DNA of 45,895 nt from assembly GCA_035573895.1 (NCBI GenBank), contig DATLZR010000002.1:1-45895 (forward strand), in the 5' to 3' direction. The stretch is from Blastocatellia bacterium (lineage in GTDB: Bacteria; Acidobacteriota; Blastocatellia; HR10). The notes beneath the pieces were generated by a model, which did not search any database, was not told the origin of the DNA, and saw only the letters and a program-made list of their open reading frames with translations. The position numbers were made by a program, and so were the translations under genes. Shown piece by piece: positions 28,328 through 38,300 of this stretch. Within the stretch, counting starts at the first letter, position 1, and each line of letters opens with the position of its first letter.

Positions 28328-28758
28328 GCCAAGACTTTAGTTGATCAGTGCGAGTTGTCGCAAGCGATGCCTCACGTGATTGCCCAAACCCCAGGAGTCA
28401 CGCCGTTGGTTCAAAAACTTAAAGACGCGCGCGTGGGCCACAGAGCTGTCGTTGTCCTCTGCTTGGGCTCTCGTTCGGGTCTAGGGAAGCGGTGCGCGTC
28501 GCCTGTCGTGGGGTCCGCTATGGCCGACTTTTAAATTGCCCGCTTGCAGGAACCGACATGTGGGGTGGGAATAAGCCTTGCCCACAGGCGAGTCTCGTTG
28601 AGCTTGACTTAGTTCGTACGGACCCTGCGTCAGCAGGAGACCGAATATAGGCCGTGCCGATCAAAAGCGAGGCCTGGGACCCGTGGTGGAAAATGATTGC
28701 AGACGGGATTGCCGGCGGATGGCATTGAAAGGACCGCAGTTTCTGCCCCTTCTGTGGC
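28328..28758. other. Intergenic region upstream of the isomerase gene
   Basis: This 430-bp stretch lies between two minus-strand genes: the isomerase start and the stop of the metallophosphoesterase gene. It should carry the isomerase promoter. No -35/-10 pair, tRNA fold, or conserved open frame was supported. Confidence 0.4.
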
Positions 28759-30447
28759 TCAAGCAATCCGGATGGGATCCTCGATCAAGCGAGATTCGAT
28801 CTCACGACCTTCTGGCCTATACCTCGGGCCACTTGTGTCCGTGTCTACCTTCTGCCACTTCCGGGGAACCTTTTTGATCCCAATGGGGAAGATCGTAAGA
28901 GCCCCTTCTTTGCTCAGATGGAGGCGGAGGAAATTCTTATAGTCCTGGATCCGCAGCGACGAGAAAGCTTCATTGGCATGTCTGCCGAAGATATTCAGCG
29001 ACACAAACAAGTACAGCCCCATAATGAAAGAACCAACAAGCCATCCGCCAGTAAACGTTATGATCGCTGTGAGAATAAAATGACAGACCGAATGAGGGAC
29101 AAATTCGAAGGCCTGTACGCTCACACAATTTCCGATCCAGGCGACAACTAACGCTGCTCCGAGATGAACTATAGCATGAATGATTCCAGCCGCCCACCTA
29201 TAGATCTTATTGTGCGTATCGGTGAAAAGAATAAATCCCGCCACGATCACAAATAGCCAGACGATGGCCGAGGGGCTGCGAACCAGGTCGCCAAGTGCGC
29301 TCCATACAGCGCCGATCAAATTTGTGAACTCGTAGAGACGATGCGGCATGCTCCAGTTGAGCGCGGTATACAGGATTCCGGGCATGATGCCGAACCAAGG
29401 ATTTGGGACCAGGAAAAAGAGATTTCGAAGCGATAGGCATCGCGACACGTTTCGGCTTGGGAATTCAGCTTTTAACCGGAATCGGCGTTTCTTCCCATCC
29501 GACCAGTATTCGATTTCGTCCACGTTCTCGCCGTGCGTTGGGTGAAGGAATGCTCCACCGCCGCCGGCGATGATGAGGTGAATCTGACCATCATCGGATT
29601 CGTGTCGCCGATAGTGGTGGATGTCGCCCGTGAGCTTAAGGACGACCCTCGCCCCCTGTTGGGCGATGAGTTTTCGCTCAAGATAGGCCAAATTATTTTC
29701 CAGGCGCGGATCGTAGATGTTGGCATAGATCCAATCTGGCTTGGGCGTGCAGAGGATGACACGGTCGCCGGATTTCATCTGGCGAGCGACGTTCTGAAAG
29801 TACTCAAGCTGCGGTGTGTCAATATCGGCTTCCAGTTGAATATCAACTCCGAGGAGCCACCAGCGGTGCGGGAGCTTGAGCGCGAAATAACTGCGCGTTT
29901 GGAAAGTGCGCCACCCACTCCATCGCCTTCGGGGATACCTCTGGCAGAATAACCGCGTGAAACTGACCAGACCGTCGTACCAGTCATGATTGCCCGGGAT
30001 TGCATAGAGGTGAGGAGAGGATTGGTCATGGGTCTGTGGCTCAGGGAAAGCGGCCTGATACGGCGCGACCAGTCGTTCCTGATAGTTCTCGCGACTGGCT
30101 TCGGGATAGACTTCATCTCCACCCATGATGAGGATGTCGCCCCGCCGCGTTTCGTATTCTTCGCCCTGCGAGCCTCTCAGCGGCAGCCTCTCTCTCGCCA
30201 GCAGGCACGCCACCGTATATGTCGGGTTCCATCCATCTCCCAGATCGGCCACATAGTCAATCCAGAGTTCGCTCAGATGACTATAATCAAACACCTCCTG
30301 AGGGGCCACCAGTGACTCGATCACACGATAGTCCACCCTGGAACCGAGCAACAACGAAGTGGCCACCTGGATGCCGGTCTTTATGAGCGGAATCGGATCG
30401 TACCAATTAACCATGTCTATCTTCCGCGGATCGTTTTGCTTTGGCAT
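28759..30447 (-). CDS. Membrane-anchored calcineurin-type metallophosphoesterase
   Basis: The start is ATG 30447, which follows GGGAGG at about 10 bases; the longer in-frame ATG at 30522 lacks a good site. The protein has 562 residues. The metallophosphoesterase motifs appear: DLGDGWN, MGGDEVYPEA, GNHDWYDG (N-H-D), and TGDIHHYRRH (G-D-x-H), so the dinuclear metal site is complete. The C-terminal third has about four or five hydrophobic helices (about 380-530). It has no close functional name; membrane phosphoesterases of this layout may cleave lipid or nucleotide phosphates. It is divergent from the second propeller kinase. Confidence 0.85.
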   Translation of the reverse strand: MPKQNDPRKIDMVNWYDPIPLIKTGIQVATSLLLGSRVDYRVIESLVAPQEVFDYSHLSELWIDYVADLGDGWNPTYTVACLLARERLPLRGSQGEEYETRRGDILIMGGDEVYPEASRENYQERLVAPYQAAFPEPQTHDQSSPHLYAIPGNHDWYDGLVSFTRLFCQRYPRRRWSGWRTFQTRSYFALKLPHRWWLLGVDIQLEADIDTPQLEYFQNVARQMKSGDRVILCTPKPDWIYANIYDPRLENNLAYLERKLIAQQGARVVLKLTGDIHHYRRHESDDGQIHLIIAGGGGAFLHPTHGENVDEIEYWSDGKKRRFRLKAEFPSRNVSRCLSLRNLFFLVPNPWFGIMPGILYTALNWSMPHRLYEFTNLIGAVWSALGDLVRSPSAIVWLFVIVAGFILFTDTHNKIYRWAAGIIHAIVHLGAALVVAWIGNCVSVQAFEFVPHSVCHFILTAIITFTGGWLVGSFIMGLYLFVSLNIFGRHANEAFSSLRIQDYKNFLRLHLSKEGALTIFPIGIKKVPRKWQKVDTDTSGPRYRPEGREIESRLIEDPIRIA

Positions 30448-30775
30448 AGTCTCGAACCTCCCGTCTGTGAAGGAAAGGGAATTACTCCCGAGCTTATTCT
30501 GTAGGCCCGGAGTTTGGACCATTCTTCATCAGGGCTCGCAAAACGTCACAGCTTCCGGTGGCGGACCAAGAAAAGAACTGGAATTTGTGAAGCGTCCGAC
30601 CAGCCATCGGTCTTCCCCTTAATATTCGGATAAGTACTCCTGCACAGCCCTCACCACCACGAAAAGGATCAAGAGGTATCTTCAAAGCAGAAATAGCACA
30701 GTGCCAAACCGACTTTCAATCTTCCCCAATGGGTTTTTGTAAGTCTGGAGATAGGGACTTGTGTTGTGGTAATTT
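30448..30775. other. Divergent intergenic region upstream of the second kinase
   Basis: This 328-bp region should carry the promoters of the metallophosphoesterase and the kinase. No convincing -35/-10 pair or copy of the heptamer site found in the left block was seen here. Confidence 0.4.
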
Positions 30776-33700
30776 GTGGGTGTGTGTTGCCGTCTGCCGC
30801 AAGGAATTGCCCGGGCCCGGATCGGGTGTTGGCTCGGTCTGTTGCTGGCGATGCCGTTTATCGTTCGGGCTGAGCGATTGCCGATCAAGACCTACACCAC
30901 GGCCGACGGCCTGGCGCATGACCGGATTAGACGGATCGTCCGGGACTCGCGTGGGTTCCTCTGGTTTTGTACCGTTGACGGATTGAGCCGTTTCGATGGC
31001 TTTCGCTTAATAAGTTACGGCAGAGAACATGGGCTCCCCCATACAGTCGTTACTGATCTGGTGGAGACTCGGCACGGCCAGTACTGGGCAGCGACCTTCG
31101 GAGGCGTGTGCCGATTCAACCCCCGAGGCCGCCCGACGTCCGTCGTCCGTAGCTTGGTGCCGAAGGCTCAGAATCACCAGCCACAAGCAAACGAGCACGC
31201 CCAAGGCGTGCGCTCCCAGACGGTCAAACGCCAGAGGACGACGGGCCAACCGTTGTTCACCGTATATCCTGTTGGCAATGACACGGCCACAAATCACGTC
31301 GAGGTTCTCTACGAAGACCGTGCTGGACGGCTGTGGGCCGGAACCTGGGGTGGTCTGTTCTGTCTGGATGATCCTCACGGGCAGGGGGCGTTTCGTCGCG
31401 TTCCGCTGAATCACCCGTCCAGATCGGGAAACCTGCAGGTACGGGCGCTGCTCGAAGACCGAGACGGGAGCCTCTGGATTGCGACGGAGTTCGGCCTGGT
31501 GCGTCGCTTGCCCGATGGCCGGATGATCCATTACGAAGTTCTCGTCCACTCGTTGCTCGAAGATCGTGAGGGGCGATTGTGGCTTGGAGGAGACCGCGAG
31601 GTGTTTGTGCTCAAGCCGACGCCGGTGACTACTATTGGTGCAGGCGACCGGTTCCCGTGGCGAAGTCTGACCGATCACCGCACGGGCGGGCCAATGCTAT
31701 TGCCGATCAATCCCGGCCAAGCCGTTCGATTCTCCGCTGCTCATGAGTGGCCCCGCGACCGTATTCTGGATCTGCATGAGTCTTCCGATGGGCGGATCTG
31801 GATCGCCGTTGATTACGCCGGCCTGATCGAATTTGACGGCCGCAGGTTTCGCCGTTACACCACCGCCCACGGCTTGAGTAGCAACTGGCTCGCTTCAATC
31901 GCCGAAGACCGCGAGGGCAACCTGTGGCTGGGGACTTTTGCCAACGGCGCGATGAGACTGGCCCGGCAGGGCTTCTTGAGCTATCTCGAAGCCGATGGGT
32001 TGGAGAATGCGCGTATTCTTTCGATTTTTGAGAATCAGGCGCGCCAGTTGTGCGCCGTCAGTGATCGTGGGTTCTTCCATTGGCTTGACCGTGGGCGATT
32101 CAAGGCAATCCAACCTCGCGTACCCGAACCGATGAGAATGTCCTGGTACCACGTTCCGCTGCAGGATCATACGGGGCAGTGGTGGGTGCCTACCGACGCT
32201 GGCCTGTATCGCTTCCCGAAGGTGAACCGCATCGAGGAACTCGCACGGGTGCGTCCCCAGGCCGTCTATACCGCCCGTGACGGGTTAAGTGGCAATGATG
32301 TGTTCCGCCTGTTTGAGGACTCGCGAGGAGATCTATGGATCGGCACGAGTTCTGATACACGGGACCGATTGACGAGATGGGACCGGTCCACCCAGACGTT
32401 CCATCGCTACACGGAAGCGGATGGACTGCCGCCCTTCCACACGCCGAGCGCCTTTTGTGAGGATGCTGCCGGGAATCTCTGGATCGGGTTCTGGCAAGGC
32501 GGTATAGCACGCTACGCGGCCGGCCGATTCACCTTTTTGACCACGGCCGACGGGATTCCTCCGGGTGAAATTACGGCCTTATTCCGCGATCGCGTCGGTC
32601 GGCTCTGGGTTGGAATCAACGGCGGTGGTCTGGCCCGCATAGAGAATCCCGAGGCAGATCGTCCACGACTGGTTACCTACACGACTGCCCAGGGGCTGAC
32701 CAGTCATAATGTACGGTGCATCACGGAAGATCAGTGGGGACGTCTCTACATCGGGGCTGGGCGAGGCGTGACCCGACTTGACCCGAAAAGTGGCCGCCTG
32801 AAGCATTTCACCACCGCCGACGGACTGGTCAATAGCTATGTGAACGTCGCCTTCCGCGACCGTCATGATCGGCTCTGGTTTGGCACGTTACAGGGCATCT
32901 CCCGGTTCACTCCCGAAGTGGACCAACCGGAGGAGCCGCCGCCGGTGTGGATCAGCGGGCTGCGCATTGCCGGTGTCCCACATCCGGTCTCCGAGTTGGG
33001 AGAAACCGAGGTGCTGGGGCTCGAACTCGAACCGAACCAGAATCGTCTTGAAATTGACTTCGCCAGCCTCAGCTTCGGCGTCGGCGAGACGCTGCGCTAC
33101 CAGTACAAGCTCGAGGGCGCTGATGAGGATTGGAGCGCGCCGACCGATCACCGGACGGTGAACTACGTGAATCTCACGCCGGGAACCTATCGCTTTCTCG
33201 TGCGAGCCGTGAGCGCCGACGGTCTCACCAGCCCAGCGCCAGCGACGGTGACCTTCAGGATTCTCCCACCCGTCTGGCAGCGGTGGTGGTTTTTGATGCT
33301 GGTAGGGGTGATCACAGGGTGGTCCGTTTATGCTCTTCACCGGTATCGTGCCCGGCGACTGGTGGAGCTGGAGCGCGTGCGCACACGGATTGCCGCCGAT
33401 CTCCATGACCACATCGGGACAGGGCTCTCGCAGATGGCGCTGTTGAGCGAAGTCGTCAAGCAGCAGATTGGAACTCCGTCCGAGAAGGTGGAACAGTTGC
33501 TCTCGGACATCGCCAGAACGGGCCGGGAGTTAGTCGAAGCGATGAGCGATATCGTCTGGGCGATTGACCCTCGACGCGATGATCTGGGAAACCTTATTGC
33601 TCGCGTGCGCCAACTGGCCAGTGACCTCTTCGACCCCCAGGGGATTCGCTGGGAGCTTCAAACGTCCGAGGAACTTGAGAGAATCAAGCTCACTCCAGAT

Positions 33701-33997
33701 CAGCGCCGCCACCTCTATTTGATCTTCAAGGAAGCGATCACCAACATCGTGCGTCATGCCCACTGTCGCTCTGTCTGGTTGAGTCTCACGCTGACCGATC
33801 ACCGTCTGGCGGCAGAGATCCGGGATGATGGCCGCGGCTTCGTTGCTCTGGCTTCATCAGACCCGATGAATCCGGAACGCCGAGGGAATGGCCTCATGAA
33901 CATGCGCGGGCGGGCGGCGGAGCTGAGGGGCGAGGTCAGCATCGAGACATCTCCTGGGGAGGGAACACGAGTGAAGCTGACGATCCCACTCAAATGA
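30776..33997 (+). CDS. Second sensor histidine kinase with Reg_prop propeller and Y_Y_Y domain
   Basis: The protein has 1073 residues and the same layout as the kinase at 5567-8818. The likely start is GTG 30776 and the first hydrophobic stretch is at about 17-32. Reg_prop blades fill about 40-735 (LPIKTYTTADGL, DRDGSLWIATE, DREGNLWLGTF). A Y_Y_Y domain precedes one membrane helix (about 837-857). The HisKA_3 phosphoacceptor is H877 in ADLHDHIGTG, and the ATPase motifs are N box (EAITNIVRHAH), DDGRGF (about 1017-1022) and GNGLMNMRGRA. The cognate regulator starts 208 bp downstream. Residues about 139-149 (NEHAQGVRSQT) are encoded by a dispersed-repeat copy. The ribosome-binding site before GTG is weak. 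Confidence 0.94.
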   Translation: MGVCCRLPQGIARARIGCWLGLLLAMPFIVRAERLPIKTYTTADGLAHDRIRRIVRDSRGFLWFCTVDGLSRFDGFRLISYGREHGLPHTVVTDLVETRHGQYWAATFGGVCRFNPRGRPTSVVRSLVPKAQNHQPQANEHAQGVRSQTVKRQRTTGQPLFTVYPVGNDTATNHVEVLYEDRAGRLWAGTWGGLFCLDDPHGQGAFRRVPLNHPSRSGNLQVRALLEDRDGSLWIATEFGLVRRLPDGRMIHYEVLVHSLLEDREGRLWLGGDREVFVLKPTPVTTIGAGDRFPWRSLTDHRTGGPMLLPINPGQAVRFSAAHEWPRDRILDLHESSDGRIWIAVDYAGLIEFDGRRFRRYTTAHGLSSNWLASIAEDREGNLWLGTFANGAMRLARQGFLSYLEADGLENARILSIFENQARQLCAVSDRGFFHWLDRGRFKAIQPRVPEPMRMSWYHVPLQDHTGQWWVPTDAGLYRFPKVNRIEELARVRPQAVYTARDGLSGNDVFRLFEDSRGDLWIGTSSDTRDRLTRWDRSTQTFHRYTEADGLPPFHTPSAFCEDAAGNLWIGFWQGGIARYAAGRFTFLTTADGIPPGEITALFRDRVGRLWVGINGGGLARIENPEADRPRLVTYTTAQGLTSHNVRCITEDQWGRLYIGAGRGVTRLDPKSGRLKHFTTADGLVNSYVNVAFRDRHDRLWFGTLQGISRFTPEVDQPEEPPPVWISGLRIAGVPHPVSELGETEVLGLELEPNQNRLEIDFASLSFGVGETLRYQYKLEGADEDWSAPTDHRTVNYVNLTPGTYRFLVRAVSADGLTSPAPATVTFRILPPVWQRWWFLMLVGVITGWSVYALHRYRARRLVELERVRTRIAADLHDHIGTGLSQMALLSEVVKQQIGTPSEKVEQLLSDIARTGRELVEAMSDIVWAIDPRRDDLGNLIARVRQLASDLFDPQGIRWELQTSEELERIKLTPDQRRHLYLIFKEAITNIVRHAHCRSVWLSLTLTDHRLAAEIRDDGRGFVALASSDPMNPERRGNGLMNMRGRAAELRGEVSIETSPGEGTRVKLTIPLK
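31192..31220 (-). repeat. Dispersed intergenic-type repeat inside the kinase gene
   Basis: This 29-bp stretch matches an intergenic copy at 39669-39697 at 25 of 29 positions. Both contain cgagcacgcc and the core gcgctcccag. It lies in a linker of the kinase that the paralogue at 5567-8818 does not have. Confidence 0.65.
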
Positions 33998-34205
33998 AAA
34001 GCTCGTTCAGGACGTCAGGCTGTCCTCAATCTGTTGGGTTGGAGGGAATCACCCAGGACGAGGAAACCACGTTCTTTCGGGTCGTTTGTTTCAGGGGCTC
34101 TTTTGAGGAGGAGCTTATCGTCTCCAGGTGTCGCATGACCATGCGATTGCCGAAGCGAACGAGGTGGGATAGCATAGGACCTCAGCTAAAAGCACAGGAA
34201 TGTGT

Positions 34206-34853
34206 ATGCCCGCCGACCAGCCAATCCGTGTCGCTGTCGTTGAAGACCAGCGACTCATGCGCGAAGGCTTGCGCCTGCTCATTGACGGCAGCCCCGGTTA
34301 TCGTTGCGTGGGTGCCTTCGGTTCGGTGGAAGAAGCGCTCCGCGTGATTGACCGGGAGGTGCCTGAGGTGATGCTGCTGGACATTGAGTTGCCGGGAATG
34401 TCGGGTTCTGAGGGCGTCCGCCTGCTGAAAGAAAAATACCCCGGTATTCAAATTCTCATGCTCACGATCTATGATGAGGATGATCGCGTGTTCGAATCAA
34501 TCTGCAACGGAGCGTGTGGCTACTTGCTGAAGAAGACGCCGCCAGCGCGGCTGCTTGAGGCCATTCGGGAGGCTCACGAGGGCGGCTCGCCCATGACGCC
34601 GGAGATTGCTCGCAAAGTGGTCACCCTCTTTCAAAAAATCGGGCCGCCAGAAAAACTTGACCAACAACTGACCCCCCAGGAGGTTCGGTTGCTGAAGCTG
34701 CTGGCGCAGGGTCATAGCTACCAGGCCATCGCCGACCAGCTTCATGTCAGCATCAACACCATCCGCGAGTACATCCGCCGCGTCTACGACAAGCTCCACG
34801 TTCACTCCAAATCCGAGGCCGTCAGCAAAGCCCTCCGCAGTCGAATTATTTAG
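34206..34853 (+). CDS. NarL/FixJ-family response regulator of the second module
   Basis: The start is ambiguous: ATG 34200 sits directly after AGGA, ATG 34206 has a better 6-base spacing. The latter gives 215 residues. The receiver domain has the acidic pair E-D in VAVVEDQRLM and the phosphoacceptor aspartate (D61 counted from ATG 34200) in VMLLDIELPGMSG, then LTIYDEDD and YLLKK. A LuxR helix-turn-helix follows (LTPQEVRLLKLLAQGHSYQA, then LHVSINTIREYIRRVYDKL). The last residues match the other regulator. The partner is the upstream propeller kinase. No copy of the 21-bp heptamer site was found in front of it. Confidence 0.93.
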   Translation: MPADQPIRVAVVEDQRLMREGLRLLIDGSPGYRCVGAFGSVEEALRVIDREVPEVMLLDIELPGMSGSEGVRLLKEKYPGIQILMLTIYDEDDRVFESICNGACGYLLKKTPPARLLEAIREAHEGGSPMTPEIARKVVTLFQKIGPPEKLDQQLTPQEVRLLKLLAQGHSYQAIADQLHVSINTIREYIRRVYDKLHVHSKSEAVSKALRSRII

Positions 34854-34875
34854 AGCAGTTTGCAAATGCGATCGT

Positions 34876-34900
34876 CCTGGGAGCGCGCGCTTCTCGCCGG
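34876..34900 (+). repeat. Dispersed repeat copy (GGGAGCGCGCGC type)
   Basis: It contains cctgggagcgcgcgc, which is the reverse complement of part of the copy at 39669-39697 over 15 bases. It lies just after the response regulator gene, in opposite orientation to the copies at 31192 and 39669. Confidence 0.55.
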
Positions 34901-35196
34901 CCTGTCCCCACACGATGCGGGCGCTCCCGGGGTACATGAGACTGGCCCGTCCAGCTCCCTGAACGTTACTGGCCCAATTACTGTCGCCAACACTTTATTC
35001 GCCGACGGTATTGCTGGCAAACTGATCCGGGCCGCCGACGATATCCCACACCCCATCGGCCAGAGTTACCCGGCCAGTCAATAGACCCGTCAACGCTGGA
35101 AATTTGTCTCTTCCACAGTTGACCTCCTCATGCTCAGTCTCTAGGGGTTACACAGGTCATGGACGACAAACAGCGGAGAACGGACACAGAGCAAAA

Positions 35197-35212
35197 TCGC
35201 ATGTTCATGCGA
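35197..35212. promoter_or_regulatory. Perfect inverted repeat, possible operator
   Basis: TCGCAT and its exact complement ATGCGA are separated by GTTC. It lies about 155 bp upstream of the secreted-protein start and just upstream of a TATACT. It could be an operator or a small hairpin. The 16-bp palindrome may also be chance. Confidence 0.3.
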
Positions 35213-35367
35213 TACCGTCCGCGCAAACGGGGTGTATACTGAGGCATCGCACTTGAAGGCGGAGGGCGCGATGCTCGATAGATAGCGGTCGAGTGAGGCC
35301 AGCTCGGGTGGATCACGCCAGCTACGGAGCACTGACCTTTTAAGATCTGACCCTTAGGAGGCCAGCT

Positions 35368-38300
35368 ATGAGGGGTATCAAGCGGTTTGGCATAGTATTT
35401 CTCAGTTTCTCGTTGATTACCCTCACGGGACTACCATTGGGACCAGAGGGAAGGTTCATGGTGGCCGAGAATTTGAGCGCGTCTTGGCCGACGCGACCGA
35501 ATGAGCGGCTGTCAGTCATTCAGCCAGGAGAATCGCGGCCACTGGCTCGCTCTGGTGATCGTCTGCCGCTCGCTGAGTGGTGTGCTCGTGAGCTGCCCCA
35601 AGAGCCACCGGCCACTCTGACGGTGCCGGCGGACGTGATGTGGAAATATGACGGGAACATCACCGAAAGTGGACAACGCCAGATCAACCATCTGGCCCTG
35701 TCGGTCACGCCGCGCCCGACCGCCGGCCCTTTGCCCGCCGAGGCGACGTCGTCGTCCCTTTCACCCATCACGGTTGAGTGGCCCGCGCCAGCCGAGCACA
35801 GCCTTCCGAGCGCCGCAGCACCGGCGCAGTCCTCGATCCTGGTGAACGTCTCTCCGACTAACGCTTTTGCTGGATCGGAGGTGACGGTCAGCGGGAAGGT
35901 GCCGGCGGTGCAGGTGCCCACCGTGCCAACGGTGCGCATCCTGTTTCGAGATTGCGAATTCACGCGCGGGTTGGGTGAAGCTCCGGTCAGTTCGGATGGA
36001 TCCTTCAGCGCGAGAGTCAAGATTCCGTCTGATGCCACCACCGGCCCGCACGAACTCATGGTCACGGGTGGGAGCACGTCTGTCTCGAACACCCCTCCGC
36101 TATCAGGAAATTTTGTCGTTAACATCCCACCACTGCCGCCGGGCAGTATCTCCGGGACAATCTTGCTTGAGCGGGCCAGCGGCGGCGAAGACCCAGCCTT
36201 CCCTCAACCCTTTTGGCTCGATAATACCGAGAAAGAGGGTGGGCCAGGAAGCTTGTTCTCCGGTAAGACAGATTCGAACGGTCGTTTTTATTTCCCCAGC
36301 GTCCCGCCCGGCAAGTACAGTTTCATTGTGGTCCGAGGAGGCTACGTTTTCGAGACGTTTGTCGTCGTCAAAGCGTCTCAAGGCGGCCCCGTCCGGGTTC
36401 CTGCTCCCGTCATTGAGGTTAAGCCGGCTGAGGAGCTGACCGACGTCATCATCGTTGGAAAGCTTAGACCTGCGGGAGTGGGGGCCTGCATAGCCTGGAA
36501 GCAAACGAACGAGGACGCCGGGCTGCGCCTTCCCATGGGGGCGACGATCGAAGCGAGTGCTGCTAAAGCGAATGAGGGCAGTCTCCGCCACATCGGCTAT
36601 TTCGTCTCGGGCGTCCCGGTGACGAATCAGTTCATCGCCCTCGTGCCCTTTCCTCTTGGGAACGCGTCGCTGAGCCTCGAATTCCTGCAAGGCGATAAGG
36701 TTGTTAAAACTGTGGCGGCTCAGCCTGAAGCAATCCTCTTTAGCGCCTCTGTGAACATGGACGACCTTCCTGTGGGTTTATATAGGGTCCGGACGGTCAT
36801 CGGCGGACAGTGTGCGCTCGAGCCCAGTCTGGAGTTTCGGATGGTGGACCTGGGCTGGAATAATCCGTGGGTGAAGAAGAATCAGGCGACATTTAAAGAC
36901 GGTCCGCCCCGGTACGAGTTCTCCGGACTTTTGCCGGCTCCGCTGGGCTTCAGCTTCAAAAAAGATATCAATTTAGTTGACATCACCACGCTTCACAACG
37001 AAGTTACGTTCGGCATTCCGATCAGCGAAACTTTCTATCTTGACGGGAAATTGAAGGGCCAGGCCCAAGCGCAAGCCAAGGTCACCCTCCTCAGTCAGAG
37101 CCTGCTGAATGAAACTCTTAATTACACCCCCAAAATCCCCGGTGCTCCCTTTGGGTTTCTCCGCCAGTATTATTGGCAGGATCAGATGACGTTATTTGAT
37201 AAGACGGACCCAATCTGCAAACCCTGTTTTTGGATCGGTCTCGTCCCAGAGATCCTCGATGCCAGTGTCAGTGCGAGCTTACACTTCGGCGGATTCGTTG
37301 ATTTCGATTCGACCATCAAGTCAAACTTAGGCGTCAGTGTGGGGGTTACTCCCGGAGCTTATATAGGCATTCCGATTGATGTAGAGGTTCACCTTCTCCT
37401 TCTCGCCAATTTCGATGGGAGCGCGGAACCGAAGGTCACCGTGGAGTTACCCATCGAGTGCGATATCACCCCTTCGGTCGGATGCGATTTCCTCAGCCCA
37501 TGCCTTCGCGGTGAAGCGAGGGTCTGCGGCTGTGTGTACAGCGGCCCCTCTTGCGGTTGCGAGGAATGTTTTGGTGTATGCGTGCCATGTTCCATAGACT
37601 GGTGGGAAGGTTGTACTGACTGGAAGCAGCTCTTCAGTTGGGGATGCGGTTCCTCGGCCACAAGTCTGATCACCGAGCAGGATCAACCCCCGCCGGCTCG
37701 GCCTCCGTCGCCCAGCCCGTCGGTGGCGAGCGACGGATCTGGTCATGCTCTGTCGGTCTGGCTCCAGACGGACGACAGCAGCGCCGAGCGATCTCGCCTC
37801 TTTTTCAGTTTTTATGATGGCAGGTCATGGAGTTCTCCGCAGCCTGTCTTCGCCGAGCCGAGAGCCCTGGCCTCATGGCCCAAAGTCGCGTTCATCGGTC
37901 CCAATCGAGCTGTAGCCGTGTGGATGAATTTCCCGGCGACCAACCGGAGTCGCATCCTGAGCGATGAGGGCCTCGCCTATGCGATCTGGGACGGGAGGCG
38001 GTGGAGCGAGCCGATGCTGCTTACGAACGATCCAGCTTATGATGCCAAACCCTCGCTCGCCGCCGATCCGAAGACCGGTCAAGCGATGGTCGTCTGGCTG
38101 CGGGCGAGCCAACCGGAGAGTTTGGGCCCGACGTCCAGACCTGACGGCATCTACTATTCACGGTTTGACGGAAGGCAGTGGAGCGCTCCGGCTCTGGTCA
38201 CTCCTCCTTCGACGGCGATAGATTTCTTCCCCAGCGTGAAGTTCGACCGTCGCGGGCAGGCAGCGGCAGTGTGGATGCGCGATGTGGACGGCGATGTGAA

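Larger units (their letters stand above)
34854..35367. other. Intergenic region upstream of the large secreted protein gene
   Basis: This 514-bp stretch holds a copy of the dispersed repeat (34876-34900) and a perfect inverted repeat at 35197-35212 (TCGCAT, four bases, ATGCGA). A TATACT at about 35234 could be a -10 element, but no good -35 was seen. Fragments of open frame appear on the minus strand but have internal stops and no recognised family. Confidence 0.45.

Noticed and set aside
35142-35165. Sequence resembling the left-block heptamer site (ctaggggttacacaggtca)
   Set aside because: Only the CTAGG start and a GGT further on match, and the spacing of the half-sites is 9 rather than 11 bp.
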